DNA of 64,000 nucleotides from Anas platyrhynchos. Taxonomy: Eukaryota; Chordata; Aves; Anseriformes; Anatidae. The notes under the pieces are model-generated. The model was not told the origin of the DNA and did not search any database. It saw only the letters and a program-made list of their open reading frames with translations. This document shows, one piece after another, positions 60,814 through 64,000 of this stretch. Location of the stretch: NCBI RefSeq assembly GCF_047663525.1, contig NC_092600.1, positions 2,724,001 to 2,788,000 of the forward strand. Reading direction: 5' to 3'. Position numbers and translations under genes: made by a program. Position 1 is the stretch's first letter. Every line of letters starts with the position of its first letter.

Positions 60814-61073
60814 GTTAGTGGCGGAGACCCCCCCATCTCCAGACCCCCCTGGGACATCCCCCGGCCCCGCGACCCCCTGGAGGTCCCCCCTAGGGTGGGA
60901 AGGGTTGGGGATGCCACCCCCAGAGAGCTGCCTTCATCCCCCTGCGGTCCCCTCTTTTAGGGCCACGGGGCAAAAAGGCTCCCCAAATAATCCATCACCT
61001 CCATGGGCTCCCCCGGCAGGCAGAAGTCACCTGTCGGAAGGCAAACCCTGACGGGGAACTTTGATTTTTGCAG
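60814..61073 (+). other. TCF7: TCF7 intron 2
   Basis: 260 bases from gttagt to tttgatttttgcag, a GT-AG intron with a T-rich acceptor tract. The first half lies in the CpG island, and the second half drops towards normal composition. Confidence 0.92.
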
Positions 61074-61180
61074 GTATGAAGCACCAGGACCCAGGGATGT
61101 ATAAAGGATCCACGTATTCTGGCTACCCGTTCCTAATGCTCTCAGACCCTTATCTGCCAAATGGATCTATGTCACCGCTG
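61074..61180 (+). CDS. TCF7: TCF7 coding exon 3
   Basis: 107 bases complete codon 88 (G|GT, Gly) and encode residues 89-123, ending at a gtgagt donor in phase 0. It includes MKHQDPGMYKGSTYSGYP followed by FLMLSDPYLPNGSMSPL. The GYPFLM, DPYLPNGS and MSP block is the one found in LEF1 and TCF7L2 (GYPFIMIPD and PYLPNGSLSP). This region leads into the Groucho/TLE-interacting central part of the family. Reading frame, splice sites and phases across exons 1-3 are consistent (369 bases, 123 codons). The rest of the protein, including the HMG box, lies to the right of the window. Confidence 0.93.
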
Positions 61181-64000
61181 GTGAGTTCATCCTCTCCTTA
61201 CCCAGAAGTTTGGTGGCCTCTCGTGCCAAAGTGTGCCGCGGGTACCGTGCGGGCACCTCCGTGTGCTGTTTTTTTTGACAAAATGCATCTCAGTTTCTAA
61301 GTGCCCGGGCGCTGTCCTGTCCGAGCTGAAGGAAGGAGTGGGAAGGGGCAGCGATGCTCGGTGGGCAGCGCTGCTTTTCTCCAACTCTGCTGGAGGAGTT
61401 TCTTCTCAAGTCTCCTCGTCTAGGTGTGCCTCTTCCAGCAATCAAAGCCTAAGATCTGGTGTAAAAATGCCCCTTCCTTTCTCTGGGTCTGGAGGCGAGC
61501 AACTTCTGGTGTTTGTGTTCAGGGACACGTCCCATGGTTTAACTTGAGTTTGGTGTATCTGCTGGTAAAACGGCTGGGTTTTGGCCTGGTTAGGGCTCTC
61601 TTGTGGATGATGGCCCAGAAAGTGGATCTTGCACTTCTAAAATGGCAATAGAGGTTTTTCGGAAAGAGCTTAATGCTACTGGAGGGCTATTCCAGTCTTC
61701 TTCCTACAAAGTTTTTCCCTTTCAGGTCGAATCAGTTAGGAACTCTGTGTATTTTGATGTTTATAATAAGTTGTGCTGTATGAATAATTGAACTAAAGGC
61801 TGCTGGAGAAAAGCTGTCTCTCCCCGTCGCCATCTCTATCAGAACTTCAGAAAAGAATTTGGTGACATCGCAGCAGATACCGAGCTCGTGTCGCTCCGGG
61901 GGAGCCGGCATCACTGCATTCATTTCAGACACTTGCAGTCGGTTAATGAGAACACAGCAGCATTCGGCGTATTTCAGTTTTAGTTTTTAACCTTTAAAGG
62001 AATAAGGTTTGAACGAACGTGTAATGCCCTCCTTAGTGTAAGCAGTTCAGTTTTCAGTTGTTGGTTCACTGGATGGGGTAGGATGTTAGGCTGGCGTTGT
62101 GAAAAATTGATGGACGGTGGGGTCTGAAATAATCCTTGAGGTGTGGTAAAATGTTGTTTGTGGGAATCGGTGCTGTCTGCTCCCGCAGGGAGGAGGGGAG
62201 AGATCCCTTTGGCAGCCCCACCGTGCCCCAGCAGAGCCCTGCTCTGTCAGGGGGAGCCCATCTCCCTGCTGTCACTGTCATAACCGCTGGGGTCGGGGGG
62301 CAGGTATGGAGGATCTCTCTAAATGTCGAAGTCTTGTTCAGTTCACAGCAAGGAAAGGTGTGCTTGCAAGGCAGGGCGTTCTTGTGATCAGTCAGAGTAA
62401 GCGTCTCATCTGTTGTTTCCCACCTCATCTCACTTCTTCCAGGTATCCCCCTCGCCCCTCCAAAACATAAAGCTGCTCTCTTCCTGATAGACTAAATGGT
62501 GATATAGAAATTGTCTTATTGAAATGCATTCAGTTTGCTCCCTTGTACAGAATCTGGACAAGTTCAAAGTTACATTAGCCCAGCAGCTATTTGTTGTAGT
62601 GGAATATTTCTTTTAATCTTAAACCCTTACTAGATGGGCACTGAAGTGCAATAGCCTATTTATTAGCAATTATGCTGAAAAGTAGATTGTGGCTTGTGAA
62701 TTGCCTTTCCCCTTGATAATGTTAAAAATAAATAAATAGAGGTTATTGTCAGAGCAACAGATAGCTGTAAATAGACCGTGCAGAACTCAAAGAGGAGAAA
62801 AATGAGTAGCAGGGAGGGAATGATTCCTGTCCCCTCGAGAGCCACAAAAATCACTCACAGCCTTAGTGAGTTTTACTCAGATCTGTTCAGATCCTGCAGT
62901 GTTTTATGTGTTGCGTGATTAAAAAGCTGATTTGATGTTTTCAGCTAAAAATCTGTTACCGAACATAAAGGGAAGAAATCTTCCCATGTCTAAAGGCTGG
63001 TCTTGCCTTTGATTTTGGGGGTTTGTGTAGTAGTTACGCCAATATATCTTTCTGAGCAATTTTGTCCTGTGTTTATATTGACTGTGTAAAGGTTATTGTT
63101 GCTAAATTATGTATTGCTCTCATATAGATTTATTGCTACCATGTGCATTACATAAAATGCGAGCTGTAATCTGGTGGCTGCTTCCAGTAATTGAGGAGGT
63201 CAGATCTGTGACCAAAGATTTCAGATACTTAACCAGCCATAAAAGCGTGTTTAATTAACATTTTAGCACGAGTTGGAGGGGAGGGCTGTGTGAGTAGACG
63301 GGATTATGTATCACAGCCATGCGTGGTGGAGGCTGTATTTTGCTTGATGGGGCTTCCTGGAAACAGTTGTTTGCAGCTAGGATTCATTTCAGAATCCTCA
63401 AAAACAAAAATTAAAAAACAAAAAAAACGGTGCTTTTGCAAGCAAGCTATCACAGCTTTGCACGTAACTGCCTGACCAGGACGGTACAGCTGCCCTGAAG
63501 ACGAAGGGCAGTCGGCAGCGAGGTTTGGGGCTGAGCCCCCCCAGCTGTGCACCACCAAACCACGATCCTGCTGCGGGGCTCTGCGAGCGGTGCTGGGGCC
63601 GGCCCGGTGCGCTGCCCCGGCGGGTGTGTCGCTACCGGTGTCGCCGCAGAGCTGCTTCTGCTCTTTCTTGTATTTATTTTGCTCAGCAGCATCACTTCAG
63701 CTTTGTTTCCCTCGGGGTGGTTGTAGCCTGCTGGCTGCTGCCCTGCCCTGGTGGTGCTCACCCCCAGTGTCCTGCTCTGTCCCCGCAGCCCAAACCGTGT
63801 CTTTTATCGACTCACACCCACCTGGGTTATCTACACATGCTGCTGCCGCTCCTGAACGATGCTCGGAGGGTGTCCGGGTACCTGGCAGCAGCAGTGCCAA
63901 GCCAGCTGATGTGCTGAGCCCCCACCGAGCAGCAGGATGTGGCGAGAGCCAGCCTGCAGCAGGCAGCAGCTCGGTGCTGCTGGCAGTGGCAAACACCTTC
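61181..64000 (+). other. TCF7: TCF7 intron 3 (5' part; continues beyond the window)
   Basis: Begins with gtgagt and runs past the end of the window. I looked for the next expected exon, which in the family is followed by a SNKVPVVQ-type or equivalent stretch, and found nothing. The intron contains ordinary AT/GC sequence, an AAAT repeat near 62722-62739, A-rich runs near 63399-63427, and a CpG-rich patch (63475-63660). The small open frames here are not called. Confidence 0.85.
63475..63660. promoter_or_regulatory. TCF7: CpG-rich patch in TCF7 intron 3
   Basis: About 18 CpG dinucleotides in roughly 190 bases stand out against the otherwise CpG-poor intron. In mammals TCF7 has a second, internal promoter that makes dominant-negative isoforms lacking the beta-catenin-binding region. 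This patch is in the right part of the gene to be an equivalent, but there is no direct evidence of transcription. Confidence 0.4.

Larger units (their letters stand above)
58915..60960. promoter_or_regulatory. TCF7: TCF7 promoter CpG island
   Basis: A sharp rise in GC and CpG frequency begins about 58.9 kb and runs through exon 1, intron 1 and exon 2. Such islands mark constitutively unmethylated promoters in vertebrates. There is no obvious TATA box. A CCAAT box lies at 59826-59830 and a TCF/LEF site at 59843-59851, so transcription may start in roughly 59880-60100; the exact start cannot be read from sequence. The island also contains a tandem repeat, an alternating purine-pyrimidine tract and long G runs, described separately. 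Confidence 0.9.

Noticed and set aside
1..64000. tRNA, rRNA, CRISPR, phage or bacterial features
   Set aside because: None was seen. The introns, CR1 and MIR-type repeats and CpG islands show a vertebrate nuclear genome, so bacterial systems are not expected.

Overview
This is a vertebrate nuclear DNA window, almost certainly from a bird. The evidence is a well-preserved CR1 LINE 3' end with the terminal ATTCTGTG octamers at 1891-2048, several older CR1 copies, fossil MIR/CORE-type SINEs, short introns, and a split gene with GT-AG introns. The wording of the young CR1 copy reminded me of waterfowl-type CR1, so Anseriformes or another member of Galloanserae is my guess. This was not tested.

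The only protein-coding gene I can support is at the right end on the + strand. It is the first three coding exons of a TCF/LEF HMG-box transcription factor, best assigned to TCF7 (TCF-1). The exons are 60445-60639, 60747-60813 and 61074-61180. They join in frame to give the first 123 residues, including the complete beta-catenin-binding region. The HMG box and the rest of the gene lie beyond position 64000; I found no fourth exon in the 2.8 kb of intron 3 that is visible. A large CpG island (about 58915-60960) covers the promoter, 5' UTR and exons 1-2. It contains a CCAAT box, a perfect TCF/LEF site, long G runs, a 30-bp tandem repeat and an alternating purine-pyrimidine tract.

From 1 to about 58.8 kb the window looks like a gene desert. 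In other amniotes the region upstream of TCF7 is a long intergenic interval next to VDAC1, so synteny suggests this is the VDAC1-TCF7 interval (inference). It holds fossil CR1 LINEs, MIR-like SINEs, other old amniote repeats, simple repeats (a 59-bp TA array and a 166-bp GAAAAA array), one isolated CpG island at 37835-38115 with a CTCF-like motif, further CTCF-like motifs, a GATA-motif hairpin, and scattered TCF/LEF motifs. No tRNA, rRNA, CRISPR, operon or bacterial feature is present. The many open reading frames in this stretch look like chance.

I did not find a new biological system. The observations most worth checking are the TCF/LEF site in the TCF7 promoter, the CpG-rich patch inside intron 3 that could be a second promoter, the isolated CpG island in the desert, and the GATA-motif hairpin.
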